DNA from: Histoplasma ohiense
Taxonomy: Eukaryota; Ascomycota; Eurotiomycetes; Onygenales; Ajellomycetaceae
DNA length: 64,000 bases
Assembly: GCA_017607445.1 (NCBI GenBank)
Contig: JAEVHH010000003.1
Location: 248,001-312,000 of the forward strand
Reading direction: 5' to 3'
The notes under the pieces were generated by a model. The model was not told where the DNA came from. It was given only the letters and a program-made list of their open reading frames with translations, and did no database searches. Below are positions 1-10,813 of this stretch, one piece after another. The translations under genes were made by a program, and so were the position numbers. Numbering within the stretch: position 1 is the stretch's first letter; each line of letters opens with the position of its first letter.

Positions 1-473
1 CCCCCAGTTTACCCCGCATTCTATGCCGCCTGTGGCTGCGGGCTTGTGCGAGGGAAAGTAGTCCGGATGTACTGCGGATGTACGGATTGTACTGCGCATG
101 AAGTGCAGATGTAGACAGTCTTATCTACAGACAGCTCATTATTGCTTCAGGCGATGGCAAACAATCTTAACTTTGAACCAAGGAGGGCTCTGTTGTGGTG
201 TTTATACTCGACTATGCAACACAGTACTAGGTTGTTGACTGCTACTATTGCTGCTGCTGCTGCTACTGCTGCGGCTACTACTACTCACCATGGATGATAG
301 CATCTCTGTGTGTTTATAATACACTCAACATGATATGCCAGTATACAAGCATGCTACCTGATCGCTACCGGGGCCTTGTGTGTTGGCGGTGGTAGATAAT
401 GTAATCGTAGCTGTTCCTGTTCCAATTCCTCATCCTAATCATCGTCATCCTTCCTCTCTCCCACTGACCTCCC

Positions 474-549
474 CTCACCTCACTCACCTCACCCACCTCA
501 CCCACCTCACTCACCTCACTCACCTCACTCACCTCACTCACCTCACTCG
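474..549. repeat. CTCAC/CCTCA tandem repeat
   Basis: This is an imperfect tandem tract of CACCTCACT-type units with a few CCC variants. It lies in the upstream region of the carrier gene and creates a spurious His-Leu-Thr repeat in one frame. Confidence 0.8.
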
Positions 550-905
550 ATCTCTTCTACTCTCTATATCCTGCCTGGTGGTGTCGCCTGCAGGGAGATT
601 CGATCCCTCTCCTCTCTGCAACGAAGAGAACCTTCAAAGCTGTCGTGAGTTGCCTATCTGTCTATCCCCACGACCACCACACCAAGCTCTGCCTGTCCCG
701 TCTGCTCGCTCCAGCTGTCTGTCGTGCTCTCACCCCAGCGCTGCGTTCGTGTGGCGTGGGAACCAGCCCTTTCCATACTTGCTTTTGCTATAACTTCCGT
801 GACTGTGGCGAGGCGTCGGGCCAACACGTCTCAACCAAACACAGTCCTGCTTGACGCTGACTGTTGCTACTCCATAATGTAAAAACTAGATAAGGGATGC
901 ACCAG

Positions 906-1030
906 CGCTTGCGCTCTCTCCGCCTCCCTCTCTCTCTCTCTATATATATACATAACGCTCTGCTTCGTTCTCTGCTTTTCTGCTTCTCCGCTTCTCCGCT
1001 TCTCCAACCTATCTATTCCCTACTCTGCGC
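906..1030 (+). promoter_or_regulatory. Pyrimidine-rich core promoter/leader of the carrier gene
   Basis: The stretch has a CT repeat followed by TATATATATAC and then several CTTCTCCG units, ending in CAACC just before the start codon. The C at position -1 and A at -3 or -4 give a good fungal start context. I infer a CT-box type promoter; no transcription start is observed. Confidence 0.4.
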
Positions 1031-1035
1031 CAACC

Positions 1036-2200
1036 ATGGCCGTTTCCTCTCCGAAGCCGGCGCATGATGCCTCCAAATCGCCAGTTGAATCCCCCTCCGA
1101 ACGGTCTTCCCCCTTCTTCCATAACACATATATGCGTCCCGCGTTACCTTTCATCAATGGCGGTTTGTCCGGCATGACAGCAACAGCCGTCATCCAACCC
1201 ATTGACATGGTCAAAGTACGCCTGCAGCTCGCCGGTGAGGGTGCCCGGCAAGGACCCCGTCCGACTGCTCTAGGTATTGCAAAGCAGATCATAGCCTCAG
1301 GCAAATTCCTAGACCTGTACACCGGTCTGTCTGCCGGCTTGCTTCGGCAAGCCGTCTACACAACCGCCCGCTTGGGCTTCTTCGACACCTTCACAAACGC
1401 CTTGAAAGTCCGTGCTGATGCTGCGGGAAAGAAGGTCACTTTTGTCGAACGCGCCGCAGCCGGGTTAGGAGCTGGTGGCCTTGCGGCCATGATCGGGAAT
1501 CCAGCTGACCTAGCTCTGATCCGCATGCAGTCGGACGGTCTCAAACCCAAAGAGAGCAGAGCAAATTACCGCTCCGTCATCGACGCTCTAGCCCGCATCT
1601 CCAAAGCGGAAGGCATCACTGCCCTCTGGGCCGGCGCCCTACCCACCGTCGTGCGCGCCATGGCCCTGAACTTTGGGCAATTGACCTTCTTTGCCGAGTC
1701 TAAGTCACAGCTGCAGGCCCACACTGACCTATCCGCCCAGAACCGAACGTTTGCCGCCTCCGCCATCGCGGGCTTCTTTGCTAGCTTCATGTCGCTCCCC
1801 TTCGATTTTATCAAGACGCGATTGCAGAAGCAGCAGAAGGACCCGAAAACGGGCCAGCTCCCCTACAAGGGTGTTCTCGATTGCGCGAAGAAGGTCGTTC
1901 GGGATGAGGGCTGGTTGAGGTTCTATCGCGGGTTTGGAACCTATTATGTTCGCATCGCGCCGCACGCGTGAGTTTTCCCCTTGTTTAAACCGAGGTATCA
2001 AAAAAAAAAAAAAACCATCTTTTCAGTCGTCTGGTGCAACAATGGAGAAGCAGGGATAAAAAAAATTCGAGAAAAAGAAGAAAAATGCCCCCCTGACTCC
2101 ACGTTTAACTGCTGCCCCACCCTCCGGCCTTACGCTAACAAAATTTCCCAGCATGGTAACACTTATCGTCCTCGATTACCTGAATGTTCTCACACAGTGA
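1036..2200 (+). CDS. Mitochondrial 2-oxoglutarate/malate-type carrier
   Basis: The coding sequence joins 1036..1967 and 2152..2200 across a 184-nt GTGAGT...CAG intron and gives 326 residues. The second exon supplies only the C-terminal tail after the RIAPHA segment and closes the frame exactly. Three mitochondrial-carrier signatures are visible: PIDMVK at about residue 55, PADLALIR at about 156 and PFDFIK at about 255, each followed by RLQ or RMQ. These define the three repeats of a six-helix inner-membrane exchanger of normal family length. The tail (MVTLIVLDYL) and the second-repeat PADLALIRMQ are typical of oxoglutarate/malate carriers, so I favour that substrate over dicarboxylate or oxaloacetate. 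No frameshift is seen. Confidence 0.93.
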
Positions 2201-3200
2201 AAAGAACACACAATCGGAATCACAAGAGGGACAGAAAAAGAAGAGAACCAAAAAAAAAAAAAAAAAAAAAAAGAAAGAAACCAGATTCCTCTCGCCCGGT
2301 AGCTATAGTAATGATTACGCCGTCCCTTTCTATCCCTCCACCCCTGTATCTATCCACTTCGGACCCGAGAATGTAATAAAGAACGAAACGAAAATAAGAT
2401 CCCGATAAGAACCAGTGCTTCCGTCCGTCCAGCAACCGACGACATAGAAATTTTTTTTAAGCCTTTGGCCCGCAACCGGTCCCAGGCGTCCCGAGAAATT
2501 ATCAATGGACAATTTAAAATGAAAAAAAGGGAGAGGGAAACAGGAAATTCCAGCAAACTAAAACAAGAAGAAAGAGGCCAACCTGCAGACAGCTTGAGAG
2601 CATAAGCAAAAGGACGCGCAAACGCTACATACCACACTTACATTATATACATAACTACCTGCCATGTCATGCCATGCCATGCGATTGATTGACCGAATAG
2701 ACCATGCTTGCTTACCAATATATTCCCCCCTCCCCTCGGACTTGTTTGCCAAGTTAACCAGCTATTTCGCAGCAATGTTGCGACGTTGTGATATATCATG
2801 CGATAACTCCGCAAACCATGATGCGAGCTGCGGTGCGGGGGAGACACGGGTGCGGGAGACCATTCTTACAGCATATCAGTATACCTTTACCACTTTTCTC
2901 CTGTTGTCTTCTTTGCCTATGCCGTATGCCCCTTACTATTCCATGCCTAATGATGGCAAGGGCAAGGGCAAGCTTGTCCTGATTTTTTCTCATTCCCCCG
3001 TTTCTTCTCCTTTCCTTGCCCGTTTATATTTTCTATACTATTTATTTGTTTATTTGCCCTCAATATCAAGAATTCGCAAATTCAAGGAAGCGCACGGAAG
3101 CAGGTGCGTTGAATTGTCGGTATCAGCGTCAGTGTTAGCGTCAGCGTCAGCAGTCAGGTATGCAGATAGCACCAGTTTTCAACACTAAGTTAATCACACA

Positions 3201-3238
3201 TATCTATATCTATATCTATATCTATATCTATCTATCTA
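3201..3238. repeat. TATATC microsatellite
   Basis: This is a tandem TATATC run that grades into TATC units before CTAGATATATATTATC. It lies in intergenic DNA. Confidence 0.85.
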
Positions 3239-3595
3239 GATATATATTATCAGATCCCGAAACATAAATGCTGGGACAGGGTATGCCCTCGTGCATGAGC
3301 TTATTTATCACCGTGGGAGTAATAAAAAGAAGTCAACCAGCCAGCGAGCCATCAAATCCATTTCTCTTCCGTGAGCACGAGCACTCCTTTTATCAAGTAA
3401 AAAGTGAAATAGCCTTTGTGCTCATGAGAGTATGGTGTGCCTGCAGTTGTATAGTCTTCTGGGGGGTGGACAATGTTACTTGTAGAACAGGAGCAAGAAC
3501 CAAGGCAAGGCAAGGGCAATTCCAATTCCAATTGCAGAATGACGGAGATGACAAACTCTGGAGGTTGGTAACTCGAGAGTTTGTGATGCTGCCTT

Positions 3596-3597
<2 letters not shown>

Positions 3598-3629
<32 letters not shown>
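3598..3629. repeat. GT dinucleotide microsatellite
   Basis: This is a pure GT run of about 16 units. It produces artificial Cys-Val or Thr-His repeats in translation. Confidence 0.9.
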
Positions 3630-3631
<2 letters not shown>

Positions 3632-3681
3632 CTGCCAATGATCAAAATCTGAACGAGTGCTGGGTCAGTCATATCACATGG

Positions 3682-3705
3682 CTGTCTGTCTGTCTGTCTG
3701 TCTGT
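3682..3705. repeat. CTGT tetranucleotide microsatellite
   Basis: About six CTGT units lie shortly after the GT run. Confidence 0.85.
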
Positions 3706-4259
3706 ATCTCCCAATGCTGAACCAATGTCATTGAGTGTCTTGCGTGAATGATGGAAGGCAAGGAGAGCTTCAAATGAGCTTTTATTCAATGCCATCGGGG
3801 GGCTTTCATGGCTGTGATCTCCTCAGTCGACATTGATATAGGGGCACAGAACTAGGAAGAACGGCTGCATCAAATGCTCATCACCATGATCATGTTCCGT
3901 ACCCGTTCTGACTGGCTGGACATATCACTGTTGGACCCCATCACGGAGTCTTCAAGAACGCCAGCGACAATATTGGGTCGCTAGGTGAACATTTGAACAT
4001 GGGTAGGAAATTAGCTCCACGGCCGCGTGCCAACAGCACCCATCACCTGGACTGCCTATCGACTTGTTGGGCACTAGTTGCCCAGGCGGCCCTCCACCGC
4101 ACGTGATTACCCCTATATAGTTAGCTAGCGATCGCACAATGAGAAGATCAACCATCCCACAAAAACATCGTTGAGCTACTGGGCTCATTTGCTGGCGCGG
4201 GTGGTAAGAGCTAAGAGGATGGGGCATAGGTCGCGGATGGAAATTTCGGAGTTAACGTC

Positions 4260-5521
4260 CTAGGGACCGAAAGATGTTATTCGGAGAAAGGACTTTTCAT
4301 CTGTTGTTGGATCGGTCTCTTCTTTCAGGAACTTAATGTAATCTTCATCATAATCGGCAACAGTAAGGTAGATCTCATGGCGATCTTGTGACAATAGCAC
4401 AAAACTGGAACGCAGGTCAGTAATAGCCTAGACTCTGCTGTACTGATTATCTTACCGATTGATAGGGGGATCCGGGACTTCCTTTTGTGCAATCCAAACT
4501 ATCAGTTGGGTGGTCTCCTGCATTTTGATTGGAGCCTGGTACGGGTCCCGGAGGTGGGGCTTCACCTCCACAATAGCCATAACGCCTCCAGTGCCACGCT
4601 TCGAAGGCACCCATCAGTCCGGGCCTCCAGACTTCCAGACCCAAAGGGATGTTTTCTCACCCACCGCTTCATGGACCACTCCGCGGTCACTTCTTCGGAG
4701 CCAAGGCCAAGAGTATTGAGAAGCAGGATGAGGAATGTATTGACAATAGATTCATCCTCAGTGCAGGTATATAAAATGATCGCGGCTGTCATTGAAATAG
4801 CTGAATGGTCACTAATGAACGATGCGGTGTTGCCGAGGTCGCTGTTATCCATAGACACTGGGGAGCCATCGCTGTCTGGACCTGATCTCCCAGAAGTCTG
4901 GTGGGTGATGTTGGCTCGATTAGCAGCTCGTACGCAGGGAGAAGGAGAGTCTTGATCCATGGGGTCTCCATCTGAGGAGCTATAAGACTCGGTGGGCGAA
5001 GGTCCACGGGGGACTGGTGATTCAAGTTGAAAGTTAGGTTGTCTCATAACCTGCTTGCCCGCAACGGCCGCGTCGAGAGCCGCGGTCCGGCTTCAGGTTC
5101 GGATTGGAGTTACAACAAACTTTGCAGCAGCATCCTCCCTGTCCGTGTTAGTAATTTGTTGCTGGAAATGCCTGACGAGAGTAAAAGCGCCAAGATCAGG
5201 AAGCTTGCCGAGCGGTCTCCCCCTATTGGAGAAAGCGTCAATGTCAGCAAGATACCTCTGATAAGGGCCACTTCGCTCCAGATGTGCTTCCGCTTCCTTG
5301 ACATCCTTTGGGCTGAGACCCAGGGCTTCCAATGAAACCATGCCGGAACGATAATCGTTCCAGTAAGATCTAAAGGTCAAGTAAACGTTTGGATCCATTT
5401 TCGATGCGGAGGGGGCCTTCGTGGAATTGGCAAGGAGAGCGCAGGGGTAGACTCCGTCGACACCAGCAGCTTTAGCCGCTGCGAGCCACGTAGTTTCATT
5501 TGTTGGGATTTTGAAATTCAT
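4260..5521 (-). pseudogene. Disrupted PD-(D/E)XK nuclease-like gene
   Basis: The minus-strand reading starts at an ATG at 5521 and ends at a TAG at 4260-4262. Coding quality is good almost throughout, but two lesions break it: an in-frame TGA at 5093-5095 and a frameshift near 4600-4610, where ARTDGCL passes into GGVMAIVEVKPHLR. A normal intron (4455 down to 4405, GTAAGA...CAG) still splices in frame to a conserved-looking C-terminus containing QDRHEIYLTVADYDEDYIKF. The RTDG aspartate followed by the VEVK (ExK) strand resembles the active-site layout of PD-(D/E)XK enzymes, so I infer a fungal nuclease-fold family; the exact family was not identified. The upstream half is Ser/Pro/Asp-rich. Residual activity is unlikely unless the lesions are sequencing errors. 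Confidence 0.65.
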
Positions 5522-6383
5522 AGGAGCGCAGGGAATTAGTTGGATAAATGAAAACACACCACACGGGTATGTGACACAAGTTCGTGAGAAGAATGCCCCG
5601 TGAGCGGTTGGGCGGGCTGGAGTGAATAGGATATAGAACACAGGGAATAATAGACTAGACTCTTGATGGTGATTGAAGGACAGAAAAAAGAGATACAACG
5701 AAGACTCCTGCGGGAGCTACATATACTGTTCCTCGACGGCCGTACAAGAAGATATCGGGACAAGGAAATCCTGACTATAAACCACATCGTAGGGAGGGAG
5801 TGAAATCGATTGGGTGTTATCTTGCGGCAAATGCACCTCCCTAGCGCTTACTGCGCAGATAATGAAACATAAGAGTTGGGATGATAGGTTCAGGTTGTTA
5901 TATCGAAAGGCAATGCTCCAAGCCCGGCGCTTAGGCGTTCGCCGCCGGTGTACGGTTGTTTCCGGTACATCGCTGCTGCAGAGGAACCGAGTGGACCATA
6001 GACCTAGACAATTGAAAAGTTACAAAGGATGCGCATTCGCTTGCTGAGTGATGAGATTCGCTGGACAAATTTGGAACACCAACAAGAACCCCTTGACGAA
6101 AAGAAGCCTGGAATGAGGCTCAATCGACAGCAGGCGATACGCGGAGCAAGCGGCCTTGCTTTGCTCCCGGAGAGTGCCAGTGGTTTCATCCATGGGTGTT
6201 GGCGGTTGAAACATCAATTGGGTACTAGCGCATGTCCATCCTAGCCTCAAAGGAATGTCAATGGACGTCCGGAGTGAGTCACTCAGAAGTGCGCAGGCTG
6301 GTTGTTGATACATATGCAGACTTAACCTTGTTGTCGTCCGCCTCAAGATCTCCTGGAAGCACTTTAGAACCGGAAAAATAAAA
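5522..6383. other. Divergent intergenic region between two decayed genes
   Basis: This stretch separates the minus-strand start at 5521 from the plus-strand start at 6384. Frames of up to about 170 codons exist on both strands, but none shows a motif I recognise. It would be a shared divergent promoter if both genes were once active. Confidence 0.45.
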
Positions 6384-7684
6384 ATGCGGCCTACCTCGAC
6401 TTCAACAAAACGGACGCGTCCTAAACCTACCAACAGCAATACTTCGGATTCCGATCTCACCATGCCCACGGCGCAAGAAACCCCCTGTTGGCGAAGATGG
6501 GACCGCCATTGCATGACGACCCATCTAAACAAAGAGCCAAAATCAAGAGGCAGTGGTATCGCCAGCTGAAGAGCCTAGTGTCACTGCTAGATGAAACCCC
6601 AGACCGTCGTCTACTGGACCGCGCCGAGCAGCAGCGCTTGGGAATCCGCCTGCTCAACTCCTCCTCTGCTGGCGTTGACGATTCGCCATATCCTGAGCCT
6701 TAGATGCGATACTTTACGCCAATTCTTCCCGAAAACCTTCCTATTAGCCCCTGTTGTCCATCATTTTGGACCGGTAAAGGAGCTTCACCTCATAAATCTC
6801 TCTGGCCCCCAACTCCTTTGCTTCACCCCTCAGGCGATAAAGAGATGGAGGCTTACTATGATGGGTGGGATTTGGCTGCCCTCATAACAAGTCATTTGGG
6901 TAAACTGCACTCCGGGGGTTACCACTCACCATGGAAACGCACAGAGTGAGAAACCTTCTCCCTCATCCACTGTTGAACACAACATTTACACCATAATCTC
7001 CTGCCTGCTAGTTCTGGCGTGCCACGCCGTCGGGGTGCGATATATTGCGAACGTGGCGGCGAGCAACAGTTTCTTGTTCGTGATGTGTTTGACATGTTCT
7101 CAAAGCGGAAACCACATCAAATCCTTCTCATGGTATCGTCCCATCCGATAGTAGAGGGTGACTCCCTTCTTCGATCCGAACTTCTTGCGATGACCAGTTA
7201 CATGAAATGGAAGATGCGGGTGATGGAGCGTGAGCACTCTCTCGTGTGTCCGGTGAGTACTCGCATCATTCCGAAGGGAGGCCATGTCGGTCCACGCCGG
7301 AAATCGGAGCAATTAATTAAATAGCTGATGATTTATCCACATGCTAACATTTTCATTCTAGGTTATGGTGATCTCAATTTTGACACCATTCAAAGTTCGC
7401 ATTCTCCAAGGTCACTTCGATGGAGTTTTAAATGTCCGTGTGAGCAAGGTGTTTGATTTTGCTGTGGATGACCATGAGCCTGTGAGCCTGTGATGAATAC
7501 TATTATTGGCTATCTCGTATCAATACCACATGGAGATACGGCTCTTAGCACGCGGTTTCCTATTTTGCGACACAATGTTCATGTCAGCGATGATAATAAT
7601 GAGAAGGATGAAGACGGGGCTAAGAAGGAAGCGGATAAGGCAAAGGAGAATGAAATGGCTGAGACCAGAGCTTCTGAGTCTTGA
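6384..7684 (+). pseudogene. Disrupted gene of unknown function
   Basis: Three coding blocks align into one ancestral plus-strand gene. Block 1 starts at an ATG at 6384 and must shift frame in a C5 homopolymer at 6481-6485 to continue as LLAKMGPPLHDDP. An in-frame TAG (6701-6703) separates it from a block beginning ATG 6704, which runs through two clean introns (6946-7011 and 7253-7361; the second has a GCTAAC branch-point-like site). The third exon encodes VMVISILTPFKVRILQGHFD. There an 8-bp tandem duplication (TGAGCCTG twice, 7475-7490) brings in a TGA at 7491. Removing one copy restores a frame to a Lys/Glu/Asp-rich tail ending at 7684. The part 6704..6945, 7012..7252, 7362..7493 alone encodes 204 residues and could still be expressed. 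No family is recognised. Confidence 0.6.
7475..7490 (+). repeat. 8-bp tandem duplication breaking the reading frame
   Basis: TGAGCCTG is present twice in a row. The downstream frame continues as coding-like sequence only if one copy is removed. Confidence 0.75.
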
Positions 7685-8388
7685 TTTGTAAGGCGGGTTT
7701 CACGATTAATGTATTCGATAATATCCCCAAGCTTTCTTTCTTTCTTTTTTTTTTTTTTTTTCATTTTGTTATTTCATTCAGTATACCTATTTTTTCTTTC
7801 TTTGCCTCTGTATTTTCTTCTGAATAAACATCACACCGCTCAAGAAGCATGATGGCTCACTTAGACTTCCTATTATATACTAGACCACACGCCCATATTG
7901 CCATTTTCGCGTGATGAATTCGCATAGACTCTAGAGAGTTAGATGCCTTAAACAGAATCCTTCCTTCCTATTAATCCTTCTGTTTTTGTACCCTTGTTAC
8001 TCCCTTCCCTTTGGGAACTTGTTTATTTTTATTTCTTTAAAAGGAAGATCCCTTTGTTTTCTTTTGTTGTTTTGCTTTTTGTTTACTCTAGCTCTCTCAC
8101 ACCAGCGCCATGCTGGTAGTAGAGGGGACGAACCAATTACAGGGCTTTAAGCTTACGTAAGAGCTCTGCCGTTCTTATTTCTCCTCCTTCCAAGGTTTCC
8201 GTGACGCAAGCTTGGATCCCTATTCCTCGTGTCAAGAGACATCTCATCCTTCATTGCCCCAATCCCAACCCTTCATCTCGACAACGCGGCATGGAAAGAG
8301 TCCTGGAAAGCATCGACCAACGTGCTCGCCCGCACCACGGTAGCACGGTTCCCAACCCCGCATTCAGTAGCTCCATCGCTATCTTAAA
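7685..8388. other. Intergenic
   Basis: No gene is seen. The region contains a T-rich tract near 7740-7760 and pyrimidine-rich DNA. The frame at 8201-8419 overlaps the next gene in another phase and is judged non-coding. Confidence 0.55.
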
Positions 8389-9401
8389 ATGCATTCAACA
8401 CGCCTTTTCAACACACTAGGAAGACCCTCAACGCGTCTTTTACCCTTTACCAGTAAGTCCATGCTTGCTGGTGCTTATCGTATTGGCCAAAAGCCGATCC
8501 ACTCATCGCTTCGTGGTTTTTGCCACGATACTGATGATGTTGAGGAGGAGTTTTCTCCCCTCAACGAAGAGCAACTGAAGCAAGTTTATGGTGGTGTGTA
8601 TCCAACTGATTTTCCACGGGAAGCTATTCGCTTGAAAACTACATTGCAGCAGCATTCGCTTTTGCAGACAAAATTTAACCGCGCAGAGTGTGTCTTTCAG
8701 AAACCTTGTCTCTCGCTTTGCTGGCCCACCTCATAGTAATATTTATCCGTATTAGATCAGATAGAGGCGAAATTAAGCGCCTTCGTTTCAACCGAGAATT
8801 GTCGGCTACATCTATCCTCAACCGGATAACTCCTGTTCATGATCGCCTGGTTGAAGGAACAAGAAATGTCTTCTACGATCACTTTTACTCCCAAAACCTA
8901 GTTAATCGTTTCATCATGTACACAAATTCAACATTCTATATCGGTGCTGATACCCCCGATACCATCCGTCTCGTTCCTGATCTTGCGATATGCTCTGCCT
9001 CGCAACATCCGTTCCTTGTCCTTGAGGTTGGTTTGAGTGAAAAGTACGATGATATGCTCGAAACTGCCAAGACAGTACTCTCGAAATCGCCCACGACAAA
9101 GTTCTGTATCATAATAAAGGTCTTCGAAAAGCCTCTGTTTCGACCACCAGTCAAACTCGGAGATTACCTCTGCAAACCACGTTCTGTCATTCCCATCCCA
9201 TCGCCACTGTCAATGAATGACTGCCATGCATGTGAGAGTGAACCAGAGGGTCCAATTATGGTCAATGGCTTGAGATGGGTTGGCAAATTATCTGCCTTCT
9301 GGGAAATTTGGGGTAGAGATATCTCAGGCAACCCCGCCGTCATCGGAGAGAGACTGGTAGGTTACCTCCTGTCGAAACATGAAATCCAATACTCTATTTA
9401 G
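8389..9401 (+). pseudogene. Uma2-like PD-(D/E)XK nuclease-fold gene with a frame break
   Basis: The first block begins at an ATG at 8389 and reads in one frame to about 8690. A second block in another frame runs from about 8740 to the TAA at 9399-9401. Protein similarity to the superfamily lies in the second block: VPDLAIC followed by FLVLEVGLSEKYDDMLETA and then a hydrophobic CIIIKV strand. This PD...ExV-S-x-x-Y layout resembles Uma2/restriction-endonuclease-like proteins found in fungi and bacteria. The usual ExK lysine is replaced (EVG), as is common in the Uma2-like branch. The break near 8690-8740 may be a lesion or an unusually short intron; no tested GT-AG pair clearly restored a convincing join. 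Type and confidence reflect that doubt. Confidence 0.5.
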
Positions 9402-10216
9402 GTGTATCTAATCCGTAGTTATTGCAACTTTAGTGGTTCTACGGTCCGAATACTCAGTCTCAAACCATTAAAGTCGACCTAACAGGACTCGAAAGAAACT
9501 CCACGGAAATTGCTATTAAAAGCTCTGTTTTGGCCCAGGCGATACACGGCTCACGCGCCCACCTGGCGGTCAATCGTTGTTACGAATTTCTTACAAATTG
9601 GTCTGCAAAAAGACAAAAAACTTAGCATTCATTCATGACTTGTGTGTTACATTTTCTTTTTTTTTCTGTCCCAGCTATCTTGTATGATTAATGAGGGATG
9701 TGTTCAGCTTTAATGTGTATAGTTATGCCCACATTGTACAAGCCGCAATCGCTCGCTTGCGCTCGCTTATCCAGCTTGAAAACGCGCTGTTTAATCCCTC
9801 GGGCGAACATAATGAGATCAATGATACAGAGGGTAGTGCAGTTCAGGCTCTTGTAGACATATTTGTTGATATATTTAATGATTTCAACAGAGATGCAGAC
9901 CTCAATGTTTATATAAGCTTTATATATATGAATAAAATAGAGATTGTATGAAACAATTCATCAGTTGTCAAATTACAATCTCACTGTTGTTGATAGTATA
10001 TTTGAAGAAGATAGATGAATTATACTGCTATCTGTACAAAGAATAATCATTCTCTTCAATAGTTATAGTACTCTGAAAAGCTTTGAAAAAACATTTTGTA
10101 CATCTGTTATTCTTATAATAGAGACTTATTATATTAGTATTATATGAATTATGAATTATGAATTATGAATTTACAGATCAATTTGTTCAATCTATCTATA
10201 TTCTCAGCAGTGTTTA
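9402..10216. other. Transition from normal to AT-rich DNA; possible small ORF
   Basis: Composition falls steadily towards AT over this stretch. An 86-codon frame at 9691-9951 (IVQAAIARLRSLIQLENALF) has a protein-like pattern but no recognised family, and it lies on the compositional boundary. It may be the remnant of a longer gene cut by repeat insertion. CG dinucleotides disappear after about 9860. Confidence 0.4.
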
Positions 10217-10813
10217 TGTAACGGGTGTACTTTGATTAATGATTTGGTACTATTCTAATTATAGATTATGAATTGATTAAGAAAAGAAAGAGAAAAGAAA
10301 TCAGAAGAAAAGATCATACAAAGAGAGTTCTTATAGAGAAAAGTTCAGAGCAGAAAAATATCAGAAGCTGCTTCACAATAAAACACAGAGCAGAAGAATA
10401 TTAAGAAATATATATAAAAATTGTTAGAAGTTACACAAGTGCAGAATATGAAGTGAGAGAATCATTGAGAGCTATATAGAAGAATTGTTAGAGACTATAT
10501 GAATGCAAAACACAGAGTGAAAGAACATAAGAAGCTACACAGAAGAATTATTAGAGACTACACAAGTACAGAACACAGAGTGAAGAAATGTAAAAAGCTA
10601 CACAGAAGAATCATTAGAGACTATACAAATACAGAGCACAGAGTGAAAGAACATTAAAAGCTATACAGAAGAATTGTTAGAAACTATACAAGCACAGAGC
10701 ACAGAGTGAAAGAACATCAAGAATTATATGAGATTACAATAGTCAGAAACAAGTGAATGCAGAAGAGAAGTTGATTGTGTAAGTTAATTACTAACAGATG
10801 CTAATCTGTCACA
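10217..10813 (-). repeat. LTR (3' LTR of the minus-strand element)
   Basis: The 597-bp repeat begins TGTAAC and ends CTGTCACA on the plus strand. Its differences from the partner LTR appear to be nearly all transitions (for example CGGG against CAGA). It contains about five imperfect 62-bp tandem units built around CACAGAAGAATTRTTAGAGA. Confidence 0.92.

Larger units (their letters stand above)
1..1035. other. Intergenic region and leader upstream of the carrier gene
   Basis: No convincing gene is visible. The stretch holds a CTG/CTA-type triplet tract near 245-290, a pentanucleotide-like CTCAC tract at 474-549, and a pyrimidine-rich leader (CT repeat near 930-945, a short TA run, then repeated CTTCTCCG) directly upstream of the carrier start. 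CT-rich leaders are common upstream of highly expressed fungal genes. The open frames at 380-854 follow the low-complexity tracts and look non-coding. Confidence 0.6.
2201..4259. other. Intergenic, low-complexity rich
   Basis: No gene is recognised. The region includes poly-A runs near 2000 and 2250, a TATATC hexanucleotide run (3201-3238), a GT run (3598-3629) and a CTGT run (3682-3705). The open frames on both strands are short and dominated by these tracts. The part from about 3800 to 4259 is downstream sequence of the disrupted nuclease-like gene. Confidence 0.6.

Noticed and set aside
6020..6532. 170-codon minus-strand frame
   Set aside because: It partly overlaps the start of the plus-strand gene at 6384 in antisense and shows no motif of its own.
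10380..10740. CRISPR-like array of spaced repeats in the LTR
   Set aside because: The units are contiguous imperfect tandem repeats of about 62 bp without unique spacers, in a eukaryotic LTR.
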